A stretch of DNA of 64,000 bases from Semisulcospira habei (GCA_036245525.1 BTPG01000004.1:159450552-159514551), one strand, 5' to 3'; shown: positions 10,640 to 22,944, counted from the first letter of the stretch. Translations and numbers: made by a program. The notes: generated by a model from the sequence alone, not told the origin.

Positions 10640-12244
10640 GAAATTCCAGAGGCTCCGGAGCACCACCACCCCACCCACCCCCACCCCCCACCAGCCCCAA
10701 AATACCTTTAAATGCTATGTCAAATTCCCTCTTTTGAAGAATGAAAACTCCCCTCCTCCTCCTCATTGTAAAGTTATTGGTAGAAGAGTAGTGATGACAC
10801 ACACATGCTAGCCACCTGTCCCACAACCCCCTCCCTCTGTACTCATATGGAATCTATGTGTGTCAAATGGTTTCTTACTAACGAACACACATTCCAGAAC
10901 CAAAGATCACAGCTGAAAAAAAGGGACATTGTGCTGTTTCCTGAAACTTCTTCTAAATGTAACTTGTGCGTGATATTGATAGCATGAAATTCTTCGCCAT
11001 AGGCAGTGGTACTGGTAGCAGCCAGCATTTACAACCAGCATTTACAAGTTCCAAATCTTTTTGTACAGATACATCGAGTCTTCAGATTAATTCGGTCACA
11101 CACATTGACTTTAGGGTAGCCAGTAAAGCACTACCCCTTCTCCCTCACCTCCCCCCTTCAATTCTTCCAACACACACACACTTAAAGTGTCATACGCAGT
11201 TTGAAGATTTTGTTAAAAATCAAAATGGACATGTTCAACACGAAGGACTCAACAGGCAACATGGGCATACTAGCCTAACCTGGCCTTACTCCTCAAACTA
11301 AAGTAAGAATATCCGGTGTACAAGTCGCTGATTTTACCCCCGACAGAGGCTTGTCATTGAAGATCTAATAAGACCTGACAAACGCAACAAAAGGCACACC
11401 TGTAACTGAACCTGAACATATGATATATCAAGCACATCGTCATCCTAAATGTTTACCCTTAGCGTAAAAAAAGGACGCCACGTATACTACTTTCGTTATT
11501 CTCCAGCTTTCTCGGTAAATTCCGCCGCCATGCTTTCTCTAAACGCGTTACGATTGACGTAAAGTTATGTGCCTTCATTCTTTTATATTTGTTTGTAATG
11601 CTATCGTGTTATATATTTGAGTGATGTGAATAGCAAATAATGCAAAAACAATGCACTTGCTTTATAATTATTGTCGTGAAGATAGTCGTAGTGTGGTTCA
11701 GAGAACATTTGTTGATACCAGAAAATATGTAGGGTGTCAGGGTGAGGATGGTGATGGTTGTTTGGTTGGTTCCACAAAAGTGATAATGGAAGGCCCTGAA
11801 AGCAGTGCGCCGTAACAAAGTACACTCTGATCACTGGGTCATGTTACATTCGATATATTCAAATGAGGTAGTTGAGGCAGTGCAAGGACCGGCGTTAAAA
11901 AAAATTTTTTTTAATAAAATCTTCTGCCTTCTTTGGCATTTTGTACAGAGGCAGTATGCTGAAATTTGCTTAAAATCTCTTGATAGATGAGAAGAGACAA
12001 GTTTGGTGCTTTGATTCATACCAGCCTTGGCTTAACCAGTGGACTCTTTTTGTCATAGTTTGAGTTGCCAAGTGGGTGGTGATTTGAGGTGTGTACCAGT
12101 TTTGGCTGCACTTGGATGTAGGGTTGGTACAGAATACGAACGTGAACTTAACAGTTATCAGTCAAAATGCTAACACAAAAAAAAAAACTGATAAATAAAA
12201 ATTGAGGAGGTTACACAACAACAACAAAAACTATATACAGACAT
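10640..12244. other. Non-coding region (probable H-A intron or 5' flank)
   Basis: Contains a C-rich patch at 10665-10700, short purine/pyrimidine runs and AT-rich sequence near 11890-11925. A weak minus-strand 34-base exon candidate at about 10911-10878 was considered and not annotated. No transposon recognised. Confidence 0.4.
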
Positions 12245-13692
12245 TTACTTACGCTTGTCACCCCTTCCAGAGTATAGGCCGTCGACGAGAGAACTCCAGC
12301 GACTCCTGTCCTGTGCTTCTCCTTCGACTACTCCAGGTGGTTACCAGTCTCTTGATGGAGGATCATCGCCTACCAAAAATCACCCTGTTCGGCGAGCTTG
12401 CTACTGGACACCGTGACAGAGGGGTACCAAAGAAGAGATACAAAGACTGTCTCAAGAAGTCACTTAGTGCCTGCCAAATCGACCACCACCAGTGGTCTTC
12501 GCTTGCTGCGGACCGTGACACCTGGCGCTCCACCATTTACAAGGCAGCTGTCTCCTTTGAGGACTCTCACAGAGCTAGCCTTAAGGACAAGCGGCTCAGG
12601 AGAAAAAACAGAGATGCCGCAGCTCAGAACCCTGGCCATACCTTCCCCTGCAGCCACTGCGGTCGAACCTGCCTGTCTCGGATTGGCCTCCGCAGCCACG
12701 AACAAGCCTGCAGACGTCGTGGGCAACTCCTATAAAATCTTCGTTCGCGAAGTCAAGCCAAGAGAGACTCCAGGTGGTTACCAGTCTCTTGATGTCTGCT
12801 TGGAGGTCTCGACGCCAGGTGTTTCTCGGCCTGCCTCTTTTCCTCTTTCCCTGGGGGTTCCATGACAATGCCTGCCTAGTGATCCTGGAAACTGGCTTTC
12901 TCAGACTGTGACCAATCCAGCCCCATCTTCTTCACCCAATTTCTTTCATTCTCTACTGTTACCTGCTCAGTTCTCTCCAAGAGTCTGACGTTGCTGATCT
13001 TCTCTGGCCAGTGGATTTTCAAGATTCTTCTAAGGCAACTGTTTATGAAGATCTGTACTCTGTTGACTGTGGTTTTTGTCAACCTCCAAGTCTCTGCTCC
13101 ATATAGGAGAACTGCTTTTACATTTAAGTTGAAAATCCGGACTTTGGTATGTTGTGACAGCTCTCTTGAACTCCACACTTTTTTCAACTGAAGAAAGGCT
13201 GCTCTTGCTTTACTGATTCGTGCTCTGACATCTGCATCAGTGCCGCCTTTTTTGTCGATGCTGCTCCCGAGATAGGTGAAGGACTCCTCCAACGGGGTGC
13301 CAGCAAGCAAGACTGGTTTTTCCCTGGTTGCGTTCAGCCTCATTGTCTTTGTTTTCTGTTTCTGGATGGTGAGGCCCACTTGGGACGAGATGTTAGCAAG
13401 CCTCGTGGTCTTCTCCTGCATTTGTTGATGAGCTGTGTCCACTGTATTCCGCTTCTTCCCTGCTTAGTGGTCCTCTTCATGACCCAGTCTATGGCCAGTA
13501 GGAAGAGGAACGGAGACAGCAGACACCCCTGCCTGATGCCAGTTCTGACCTGGAGCTCTCTGGTGAACTGCCCTTCGTGGATCACGCGACATGTCATGCC
13601 ATCGTAGCTGCTCTTGATCAGGCAGACGAGCTTTTGGGTACACCATAGTGTCATCGGAGTTTCAACAAAGTCTCTCGGTCCACGCTGTCAAA
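12245..13692 (-). pseudogene. LINE family B copy B1, 5'-truncated
   Basis: Minus-strand RT part: IRQGCLLSPFLFLLAIDWVMK (motif B region), KTKTMRLNATRE, FTYLGSSIDKKGG, AVLLYGAETW, LRRILKIHWPEKIS, with frameshifts near 13442 and 12990. The motif C segment FADD seen in copy B2 is deleted. The 3' end has an (aagt)n-like tail at about 12245. A LINE A fragment interrupts it at 12358-12766. Confidence 0.85.
12358..12766 (+). mobile_element. LINE family A 3' fragment A4 with 28-base target duplication
   Basis: Encodes the last ~125 residues of the family A protein (from EDHRLPKITLFGEL to the C2HC finger CSHCGRTCLSRIGLRSHEQAC). Severe 5' truncation. Flanked by a perfect 28-base direct repeat (12330-12357 and 12767-12794) that lies inside LINE B1, so A4 inserted after B1. 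The open frame runs from upstream B1 sequence into A4 without a stop, giving a chance fusion of 177 codons. Confidence 0.95.
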
Positions 13693-14819
13693 TTACTTAC
13701 TTACGCCTGTCACCCCTACCCGGGTATAGGCTGTCGACGAGAGACCTCCAGCAACTCCTGTCCTGTGCTTCTCCTTCGATTCTACTCCAGGTGGTTCCCA
13801 GTCTCTTGATGTCTGCTTGGAGGTCTCGACGCCAGGAGTTTCTCGGCCTGCCTCTTTTCCTCTTTCCCTGGGGGTTCCATGCCAATGCCTGCCTAGTGAT
13901 ACTGGAAGCTGGCTTTCTCAGACTGTGACCGATCCATCCCCATCTTCTTCGCCCAATTTCATTCTCTGCTGTTATCTGCTCTGTTCTCTCCCAGAGTCTG
14001 ACGTTGCTGATCTTCTCTGGCCAGTGGATTTTCAAAATTCTTCTAAGGCAACTGTTCATGAAGGTCTGTACTCTGTTGACTGTGGTTTTTGTCAATCTCC
14101 AAGTCTCTGCTCCATATAGGAGAACTGCTTTTACATTGGAGTTGAAAATCCGGACTTTGGTGTGTTGTGACAGCTCTCTGGAACTCCACACTTTTTTCAA
14201 CTGGAAAAAGGCTGCTCTGGCTTTACCGATTCGTGCTCTGACATCTGCATCAGTGCCGCCTTTTTTGTCGATGCTGCTCCCGAGATAGGTGAAGGACTCC
14301 ACCTCCTCCAACGGGGTGCCAGCAAGCAAGACTGGTTCTTCCCTGGTTGCGTTCAGCCTCATTGTCTTTGTTTTCTGTTTGTGAATGGTGAGGCCCACTT
14401 GGGACGAGATGTCAGCAAGCCTCGTGGTCTTGTCCTGCATTTGTTGATGAGTGTGGGACAGTAATGCCAAGTCGTCTGCAAAATCTAGGTCGTCAAGCTG
14501 TGCCCACAGTGTCCACTGTATTCCACTTCGTCTGTGCTCTGTGGTCATCTTCATGACCCAGTCTATGGCCAGTAGGAAAAGGAACGGAGACAGCAGACAC
14601 CCCTGCCTGACACCAGTTCTGACCTGGAGCTCCCTGGTGAACTGCCCTTCGTGGATCACGCGACATGTCATGCCATCGTAGCTGCTCTTGATCAGGCGGA
14701 CGAGCTTTGTGGGTACACCGTAGTGTTGTAGGAGTTTTCACAGAGTCTCTCGGTCCACACTGTCAAATGCTTTCTCATAATCCACAAAGTTGACGTACAG
14801 CGGGGAGCTCCACTCCAGA
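13693..14819 (-). pseudogene. LINE family B copy B2, 5'-truncated, long open frame
   Basis: An open frame of 324 codons (14671-13697) encodes the RT palm and C-terminal part: VRQGCLLSPFLFLLAIDW, DLDFADDLALLSH (motif C), SFTYLGSSIDKKGG, GRRRWGWIGHSLRK, GKRKRGRPRNSWRRDL, then a stop. A further block VNFVDYEKAFDSVDRETL (RT motif A) lies at 14795-14740 after a frame break. The 3' end has (aagt) repeats. The sequence at the B1/B2 border (about 13660-13692) repeats near 14738-14768 with one mismatch, consistent with a target duplication if B2 inserted into B1. Confidence 0.9.
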
Positions 14820-15440
14820 AGAGAGATGAATATAGGAGATTTCAAGCCCACCCATTTAAGAATCAATTGATTTATTTGATCCTTTCCGTAAATAAACAAA
14901 CGCACTTGACCAAATACCTTCAACAGCTTTATCTGCCCAGTCAGGCCACCCGGCCCCTTGGAAACAAAGGCTAGTTAAAATATCAATGCTGTCACTGTTG
15001 GCGTTCCTGAGAAATAGCGACTACATCCTGTACACGTCGGGGGTTCTTTCTCCGGGTACTCCGGTTCTTCCACCCACCCACCCCCCCCCCCCCCCCCCCC
15101 GCCTACCCGGCACCGGCCTCCACGTGGCGTGGGTGGGTAGTCCACTCGGTCCCTGACTGAGTGGGCTAGCAGACGGGTGCCATCTTTGTCCAGGATTAGG
15201 ACTTGATGTCAGCAGATATGTTGTTCAGTCTTTTTCACTGGTCCGGTTTTTAAGGAGCTGTGCTTACCCAGGTCTTACCATGTTGGATTGGTCCTTAAAA
15301 ATACGCGTGAGCTTTTGGTCCTTTGGATCCCAAGTGTTTGCCGTGCTTGGAGACCCGTGTCGGGGGAGAAGAGGATCCTGGTGGCTGAAACACTCCACTT
15401 TGGCCTTGACTTCTGCCTAAACGGGAGGCTAGTCGTACCG
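14820..15440. other. Non-coding, with SINE-tail-like segment and poly-C tract
   Basis: 15035-15070 (gggggttctttctccgggtactccgg) matches the region next to the tRNA-like SINE at 23.4 kb in inverted form, and 14988-15020 matches 25068-25098. A run of about 20 C lies at 15080-15100. No gene. Confidence 0.5.
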
Positions 15441-15735
15441 GCCTAGTCAATCGGCTCTTGTCACGTCGAGCCCTATCCCCCTGTTGACATGCGGGTTGTT
15501 ATATGCTATAGCCTCTGATGCTGATTGGGTGCTTTACGCCAGTATTCCCCTGTATTCAACAGTGTGATAGAAGGCGGTGGCTCAAACGGTTCAATCGGGC
15601 TTACCCCCTTGAGTATATCTTTCGGGCAGTCTCCATTGTGCGTCGGCTGGAGACCCGCCGACAATTGCACTTTCCCTTGTTGGGCTCGGTGGCGGGCGGG
15701 GACCCCCGGGGGATGAATATCTATCATACTATAAT
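15441..15735 (+). mobile_element. Probable 5' leader of Nimb-like LINE
   Basis: GC-rich non-coding sequence ending gggggatgaatatctatcatac directly before the ORF1 ATG. The start of the element is not defined. Confidence 0.45.
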
Positions 15736-17345
15736 ATGGAAAATATCAAAAAACCAAAACTGGCACCAAAGCGGCATCCCCACCCGGGTCTGCCCTGGGG
15801 GACTTGGGTGGGGTTGGGTATTTTTTAGTTCCCAGGGTCACCCTGGTCAGCCCCACAGGGTGGGTTTTTTTCTCTATTCTGGGGCATGTGTTTCTGTCTA
15901 CCCTTTGTCCATTCACCTGTATTTGCCTTTTTAAAACTCTCCCTACTGTCTGCACTGCCTGTAGCTCTTGATATTGGATGTGTGTTGCTAAATGGTCTTA
16001 GCTTTATTTAGGCCCCATGTGTTAGGTTTATTTAATGTATTTGACCGGCTGGCGACATACATTCAATGTTCTGTTTATTTTTTTTTTTTTTTCACAAGCA
16101 GTGCAGGCACGTCCTGAGAAAGCCTTGTTGCTGTCGGGACGTTAAGCAATGTACAATCAATCAGACCAAAGCGGCACATAGCTACTGACATTGACCTTGA
16201 AAATGATAGCGACTCTGATTGTGGGGAAGCGACGCCTCAGGTTTCGGCCGTCTGGCCTCGCTTTCTCATTATCCACAGCAAAGTTAAAGAGAAGCCTGTT
16301 TCCAAGCTGCACCCTTTCCTGGTGGGGGAGACCCTCAGGAGCCGTGTTGGCAGGCCTGAGGCCCAGCGCCTCAGGTCTGGTGACTTGTTGGTAGTGCCGT
16401 ACCCGGGCACACTCCAATGGGCTACTGAGGCTCTCCTCCATCGGAGACACTCCAGTGGAGGTCACTCCCCACAAAACAATGAATTCCTCTAGAGGAGTGA
16501 TTAAAGATCAAGCATTGGCCGAACTGTCTGAAGATGAACTTGTACGGAACCTTAAGTCACAGGGGGTGACCTACGTCAGGCGCTTCATTTCCAAACGAGG
16601 TGGTAGGGAGATCCGTCTCCCTACCATCATCCTGACGTTTGGCACCCCCACAGCTCCTACTACCATCTGGGGAGGTTACTACTCCCTAAAAGTGAAAAAG
16701 TACGTCCCTCTCCCCCTTCGGTGCTTTAAGTGCCAAAAGTATGGCCATGGGCAGAAGACATGCCGCCAGGCAGAGGCCCTATGCGCCCGTTGCACTAAGC
16801 CCGGACACTCTGCTGAGTCCTGCACAGCCATCCCCCTGTGTGTGAATTGCCAGGGGGCGCATATGGCTTCGGACAAGAAGTGCCCTCGTTGGATCTCCGA
16901 GTGCAGGATTCAGCAGGTGCGTGTGGAGAAGGGGCTGTCCTTTGCGGACGCAAAAAAACTGGTTGACGGTCCTGGTGCAGCTGAGGCGGCGCCAAACTCA
17001 AATAACAACTTTGTGTATACTTTCAGTGCTGCGGTGGCAGGCAAGCGCCCCACCAAAGACTTCTCTTGTCAAACCCCAACTTCTTGGTTGGGGGCGGAGC
17101 CTCGGATCCTCTCACCCCTGGAGAGTAATCCTCCTCCGGTGGTGACGAGGAGCCAGGGAACGCAGAGGGCGGACGCTACCGGTCCGGTGGCACCGCCTTC
17201 TGCTGCCCCTAAGCCTCAGCCCCCACCCAAACCTGCTAGTTTGTCAACACCAAAGGTTTCTGGCTCTGGTCAGCCTTCTAAGGCCGCTAACTCTAGCGGC
17301 AGGAACGCTGCCCAGGACCAGAAGTCAAAGAAATCTATGCATTAA
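15736..17345 (+). pseudogene. Nimb/I-like LINE ORF1 (gag-like, zinc knuckles), interrupted
   Basis: ORF1 begins MENIKKPKLAPKRH, is split by a 388-base insertion (15777-16164), resumes in frame, then shifts frame once near 16420-16440. Its order is: acidic N-terminus, an RRM-like/pre-zinc region (WPRFLIIHSKVKEK, LRSGDLLVVPY, VEVTPHKTMNSSRGVIKD, LKSQGVTYVRRF), and cysteine-histidine knuckles (RCFKCQKYGHGQKTC, CARCTKPGHSAESC, CVNCQGAHMASDKKC). A Pro/Ser-rich tail ends at the TAA. Such ORF1 proteins bind element RNA. ORF2 does not follow: hAT-related sequence starts within about 50 bases. Confidence 0.88.
15777..16164 (+). mobile_element. SINE-like element S, copy 1
   Basis: 388 bases inserted in the Nimb ORF1 and flanked by accaaagcggca (15765-15776 and 16165-16176). 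It begins with a palindrome (ccccacccgggtctgc pairing with gacttgggtgggg) and ends cgggacgttaagcaatgtacaatcaatcag, a short-repeat tail typical of LINE-mobilised elements. Copy 2 at 33701 starts and ends at the same points, so this is a full unit. No protein coding and no tRNA boxes recognised. It could also be an internally deleted LINE. Confidence 0.88.
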
Positions 17346-17369
17346 TTCTGGGGATGAAAATTTGAAACG

Positions 17370-18205
17370 TCATCTCATATCAAACCACTAACTGTCAAGC
17401 TGCAAAAGAAAACGCGTGACATCTCATCAGCATACAGAGAAATTGCAGAGGTAAAGTCTTGCATACAAGGCATCAGAGACACTGTTGATGCAACATTTGC
17501 ACAGTGGTTTGAGGATGCCAGAAAAATGTCCCTGGCATCTTCTGGACTTGACATCGACTTTCCAAGGTTGTGTCAAAACAGACACAGAGAGACAATCCGC
17601 CTGCATGCAATGCAGAACAGTATTACAGACGTGCCGTGGTCATTCCTTTTCTAGAGCTTCTTGTGGCATAACTCGATTCCCGCTTTAAGAATGGAACCAT
17701 AGATGCTGAGGGACTGGTTCTGATTCCTACGATTGTTAAGTCCTCCTGCAAAGCAGGATTTAACGAAGTCGCTGGCGGTGCCGCTGGCACTCTGGTCAAA
17801 TTATGGCAGGACGACCTTCCCAACCATTACGAGATAGAAGCCGAGTATAACCACTGGGCACATACGGGCTTAACATTGAGGATGAAGAAAATGTCCCATC
17901 AACAGCACAGGTTGCCCTCCTTGCCTGTGACAAGGATATCTTCCCCAACATCCATCAGTATTTTTCGTCTGCTCTGCACCCTTCCTCTGACTACAGCAGA
18001 CTGAGAGTGCGAGCGTACCAACAGCAGACTTAGGATGCTTAAAACATATCTTCGTTCAACCATGGAACAAGAGCGCCTAAATGGCTTAGCGCTGATGAGA
18101 ATCCACAGGAACGTTTTTGTGGATGTCTCAGCCTGTGTGGACCAATTTGCACTGAAAAACAGAACGTTCATGAGGCTCAAAACTCGAGATCTCCTTAATC
18201 TGTAA
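17370..18205 (+). pseudogene. hAT-type transposase fragment
   Basis: Translation in several frames gives LQKKTRDISSAYREIAEVKS, QWFEDARKMS and DFPRLCQNRHRE (17398-17600), then a degenerate stretch, and near the end SRLRMLKTYLRSTMEQERLNG and FVDVSACVDQFALKNRTFM. These blocks resemble the C-terminal half of hAT-like proteins related to the DUF4371/ZMYM group, where the last block is the dimerisation region. The N-terminal half with the BED finger and first catalytic residues is absent. Multiple stops and frameshifts make it dead. Confidence 0.7.
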
Positions 18206-18898
18206 CTGCAGTGAATCTCACCCTGCAATGAGTATACGGCACAAGAGCAAGAAGTGCCACTGCGGCAAGCTGGTTTGTTTAAGTCGATTAACCTGCCATC
18301 GGTCGGACATATTTCACACCATTACATACACATCGCGTGTATAGGCTTCTGCCATTTGTACATTTGATACACTGAAGGATGATCTGTGCTCACCTTGGTG
18401 AAAAACAAAATAAAGCCATACTCAAAACCGTTAACACTCTGCTTCAGGTGGTTAATTTCCCCCCCCCCCCCCCCCCCAAAAAAAAAAAAAAAAAAAAAAA
18501 AAATTGCCCCCCCCCCCCCCGGCCCCACCCCCCAAACACTTGTAAGTGATCCGGCCCTGAATTTAGAGAATATAATCGACAAAAGAATCGAAGCGAGCGA
18601 AGGCAAGTGGTAAGATGGTGTCACGGTCACGCGTGGCGCCTGGAGTACGATATCTCGACAGTACCATAATAGCAGTATAACAGTGAACTCGACCAAAAAC
18701 CTACTCGTACAGGAAACTCACCCCGTTTAAGGCACGAGCTCAGGGCTTATGGTGATAGAAAACGGCGAAACATTTCGCTCCGATGTATAGTCTGTGCGCG
18801 AAAAGCAAACCTGGTTTGCCGAAAATGTTTGTTTCTACAGCGGCAGTGCATATCAACTTGTTAATATCACATGCGTAAAAAAAAAAAACGATAAACAG
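18206..18898. other. Non-coding with poly-C/poly-A/poly-C run
   Basis: 18460-18477 is C, 18478-18503 mostly A, 18507-18520 C. Such a block is prone to assembly error. No gene seen. Confidence 0.6.
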
Positions 18899-20102
18899 TC
18901 TAGAATCAAATAGTGCAATGTGTACAAATCGATCTTTAAAGGGTCATCAGTTACAAGTATGTAATCCTACCCTCAGCAAAAAAAAAAAAAAGAACGCCCT
19001 GAGATAAAGTAACTATGCAGTGCCGCTAGTTGGCAAATTAACCATACACGAAGTCCGTTTCTTCACTATACTTATACTGACTAACCAAATGTTCTTCTAA
19101 TAATTATTGTTTCTGACTAATAACGCCTCATTGAGTCTACAGATTGTCATATATGTGTCACGAAAACGACCCGACCAAATACACGCATAGTTTCTTAAAC
19201 AAGTTCATTTTTATCGCGACGCTGCATAACACTTATTTTTTATTTATCATATACATAAATAAAAGTGCCAAACACTCCAGCATCAAACAGTATGAGTCAT
19301 TTTGTCCTTCTTGATCTCTGAAGTGTCTTCAGTTACACGTTTGTAACCCTTCCCCTACCCCCTCCCCAACCCCCCCCCCCCTCCCATCCCCCCCTTACAT
19401 CCCCCACTCCACCCCCACCCCTCCCCCCCAAAAAAAAAGAAAAGAACGCCCTAAGTAACATAAAACTATGTGGCGACGTTGGCAGTCGAATTCACCATGT
19501 CACACACAAAGTCTGTTTCATCACTATACCTCACCAAAATATTTGTTCTGTTAACCTGATGTAACCGTTTCTAATAGTGCCTTATGGAGTCTACAGAGTG
19601 CTGTATTTGTCTCGAAAAGATGTCTGATCAAACACAATGGTGGTTCTATAAGTTCAACCCAACACCGCGTAGCATCTATATAAGTGAAATACAATTTACA
19701 AATGAACAGAAGCGCCAGACACTCTAGAATCAAACAGTACAAGCCATTTTGTCCTTATTGACATCTATAGTGTCATCAGTTACACCTTTATAATGCTACC
19801 CCCTATGTAAATGATGATCTGATGTACAGTAACGATGCAGTGCGGCTGATTGGAAATTTTCACATATATCACGCACACACAACCTTACAATCACTAAATA
19901 TCTCACCAGATTCTACTTCCATTAAGCCATGATAATCTTTTCTCGTGATTTCAACATAGCCGAGTAAACATATAGCTGTTTTACTATTAGGAAAGAGACC
20001 CGACAGAACCGGTTTTCCAAACGTGTCCAATTTAAAAGCAGCGGAACACATCACCTGTTACTTATTCCATATAATCAGATACATAAATAGAAGCGCTAAA
20101 CA
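18899..20102. repeat. Three degenerate tandem units of about 380-440 bases
   Basis: Units start at about 18899, 19277 and 19721, each with ctagaatcaaa or a variant, then gtcatcagttaca and an A-rich agaacgccct block (weak in unit 3), then gcagtgc, and ending near catatacataaat-gaagcgccaaacact. A fourth start at 20103 is cut short. Unit 2 is longer because of expanded C and A tracts (19370-19440). Satellite-like; not coding. Confidence 0.75.
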
Positions 20103-20159
20103 CTCTAGAATCAAATGCTAAAAGGGAGAGATTAGGATAATGACATTTGAAAACCACCT

Positions 20160-20298
20160 GTCATAATGACCGAGTTGATGTCTAAAGCAAAGCTATTTCA
20201 ATCACGACCACACATAGCTCAACCCCACCTATGTCACAATGACCGAGTTGATGTCTAAAGCAAAGCTATTTCAATCACGACCACACATAGCTCAAACC
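20160..20298. repeat. 73-base tandem duplication
   Basis: gtcataatgaccgagttgatg at 20160 recurs as gtcacaatgaccgagttgatg at 20233; the following ~45 bases are identical. Confidence 0.95.
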
Positions 20299-20514
20299 AA
20301 ATAATGCAAATGTATTTTGAGAGATCGACAGTACCGATTTCTGAGGAACGCTATTTCACACACAGACAGGATTTCTCAGGAATCGGCTAGCTAACAGCAG
20401 CTGACTGAGCTTGTCAGCTTTAAAAATTAAAAATAAAAAACATGCTAAGCAGACGATCAGCTAGTTAAGTAATCCTACCACAGTCAATAACACAACATCA
20501 ACAACTCTTTAAGT

Positions 20515-20715
20515 AAATTACAAGTACTTGATCAGGTAACCTATAAGTTACCTACAACTAACAAGTAATTCTTTGTAAGTAACTTTACAAGTTCTTATAA
20601 GTTAGTTGACATAAGTTCTTATAAGTGACTTAGAATAAGTACTTGTAAGTGACTTGACCTAAGTTCTTGTCTCAAGTCATCAAGTTACTTGGACAAATTT
20701 GCCAAGTTACTTGGA
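20515..20715. repeat. Minisatellite-like (aagttcttataagt)-type repeats
   Basis: Variable units of roughly 25-35 bases built from acttgtaagtgactt / ataagttcttataagt. Partly self-complementary. Confidence 0.75.
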
Positions 20716-20939
20716 CAGTGGGGTGTATGGGGTGTCTGGAGAGAGGTATGTGATTATCAGAGAGACTTTTCTATCAGTTTTCTAAGGAACTCCTGCATGA
20801 TGCACGTAACACTGCGTGGGTTAACAGATTATCATCTGTGATAAAAGCAATGGCCACGAGGGCCACCCCAAACCAGCTGATGCTATATTAAATTAAAAAC
20901 AATGCCACCAGTATCAGGGTCGACAAGACCAGGGCTAAA

Positions 20940-22830
20940 AACAACAACACCACCTGAAACACCTGCCCGTTTTTATTCACAATTTTTTGTCTAATCGGTC
21001 GTTCCATGTCCGTGTGGGCTCCACCCTCCCTGACTCCTTTCAACAGGTGATGGGTGTCTCGCAGGGCAGCATTCTATCTCCTGTTTTATTTAGCATTAAA
21101 ATAAATAACGTTGTAAAGGCCGACAAGGATGATTCTGAATGCTCTTTGTTTGTGGACGACTTTGCATTGTGTGCACGAGGTTGAGGACTTACGTCCCTTG
21201 AGAGGCACTTGCAGCTGTGCGTTGATCGCATCCAGGGGTGGGTGTCTCTCAACGGATTCAGGTTCTCGCCCTCCAAGACAGTCTGTGTGCATTTTACTAA
21301 CCAGATGAAATTTTTTCCAGAACCTAGCCTGAGCATTGCTGGAGTGCCAATTAAGATGGCCGAAGAAGCAAAGTTTTTGGGGGTCATCAAAAGATTGACC
21401 TTCTGCAACCATGTTAACTACCTTAGAACCTCTTGTCGGAAGGCCCTCGACATTCTTCATGTCGTTGGTCGTACTGACTGGGGTGCAGACCGCATTGTCT
21501 TACTTCAACTGTATCGGGCCGTTGTTCGGTCCAAATTGGATTATGGCTCTGTGGTATATGGCTCTACAGCGTCTGAACACAATTCACCATCAAGGTCTGC
21601 GCATATGTCTGAGAGCCTGTCAGGACATCTCCAGTTCCTAGTCTGTATGCAGAGGCAGGGGAGCCTTCTCTCAGGCTCCGCTGCATCCGCTTCATGCTCA
21701 GCCACGTTCTGAGGCTGAAGGCCCATTCAGACAATCCTGCCTATGATTGTGTTTTTAACCCGTCGTTTGCAGAGATTTATGATGACCATCCGGGAGCTGT
21801 CCGTCCACTTTCCTTCCGTGTCCGACCTCATCTGCAGGCGGCCGGAGTGGACCTGGACAAAGTTTCTGAATCTCTGCAACACATCACTGCACCCTGACTA
21901 CTACCAGTTCCTGACATCTTGGCTGGACTTGACCACCCACAAGAACGATTGTACTCCATAAGCCATATACCAACAGAGCCTCAATGAACTCCTTTCAATT
22001 TTTCCTGGCTATTGTCGTCTTTATTCGGATGGGTCCATGTCTGAGGATGGGAGAGTGGCTGCGGCTGCAGTGTCCTCTCGCCATCCCTGACGCCCATTTA
22101 AACTCCGCCTCCCTGACCATTCCCCTGTATTTAGTGCAGAACTGCAGGCAATTCTGCTGGCACTCAAGCATGCCTATCAGTCTAGGGAAAGGAACTTCCT
22201 GATTCTGTCTGACTCTTTCTGCCCTGCAGGCCCTTCAGGGCGCAGGAACAGACCACCCACTGCTGGTGCAGATTAGAGAGCTCTACGCAGACTTGATGAA
22301 GAAATATTATGACATCATTTTTATTTGGGTCCCTGGCCATGTGGGCATCGAAGGCAACAGAATCACAGATTCTGCTGCCAACAGTGCCCGCAGTGACCCT
22401 GTCCCTGACACAAGACTGTTTATAGTGATTTTAAACCTGTGATTAGTGCGTACATAGCCCGCGAGGGGCAGTCCGAGTGGGACAAAGAGGAAGGGAACAA
22501 GCTGCATGAAGCTCTTCCTATGGTGTCCGACAGTCTACCTTTCCTCTGCTGCAGCCGCCGTGAGGAGACTGTCCTTACTCGGCTCTACATCGGGTACATG
22601 TATGTTACGCACTCTTACTTACTTAAACAGGATGAGCGTCCATGGTGTTTTGCCTGTGATGAGCAGTTTTCTGTTCAACACTTTTTGCTGTGTTGTGCCG
22701 ATCTAATTGACACGAGATATAAACACTTCACAGCAGACTCCTTGAAGGTTTTGTTCCAGGATGTTCCTCCGGACAAAATCTTCAATTTCTTGAGTGAATG
22801 CAATATTTTTAACAAGATCTGAGCATTCAT
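20940..22830 (+). pseudogene. Nimb/I-like LINE ORF2, 3' half (RT, RNase H)
   Basis: RT blocks: FHVRVGSTLPDSF, GVSQGSILSPVLFSIKIN (motif B), CSLFVDDFAL (motif C, followed by a stop at 21182), GFRFSPSKTVCVHF, EAKFLGVI, LLQLYRAVVRSKLDYGSVVY. An RNase H domain follows (YSDGSMSEDGRVAAAAVSS, FSAELQAILLAL, LILSDSF, then a degenerate third part), and a Cys-rich tail (WCFACDEQFSVQHFLLCC) ends at TGA 22820-22822. RNase H in an APE-type LINE fits the I/Nimb group. Endonuclease and N-terminal RT are missing. It may derive from the same family as the ORF1 at 15.7 kb but is not provably the same insertion. Confidence 0.88.
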
Positions 22831-22872
22831 AGATTGTGAATTTCTTTATTTTGCCCTTTTTGAGAGTCTGTA

Positions 22873-22944
22873 GACATTTCTTTAAAAACTCATGCGACAT
22901 TTTAGCCTGACATTTCTTTAAAAACTCATGCGACATTTTAGCCT
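22873..22944. repeat. 36-base perfect tandem duplication
   Basis: gacatttctttaaaaactca ... ttttagcct occurs twice in a row, directly 3' of the LINE stop codon. Confidence 0.95.

Noticed and set aside
10878..10911. A 34-base minus-strand exon of gene H-A
   Set aside because: Borders look plausible but the piece is too short to support without transcripts.
11495..11531. Minus-strand ATGGCGGCGG start as a first exon
   Set aside because: The frame stops after 11 codons and no donor site precedes the stop.
12202..12735. A 177-codon fusion gene
   Set aside because: The frame runs by chance from LINE B1 sequence into the inserted LINE A4 fragment.
15441..22830. One single Nimb element spanning ORF1 and the RT-RNase H part
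   Set aside because: Endonuclease and N-terminal RT are missing and 3.6 kb of hAT and satellite sequence lie between, so a single insertion cannot be shown.
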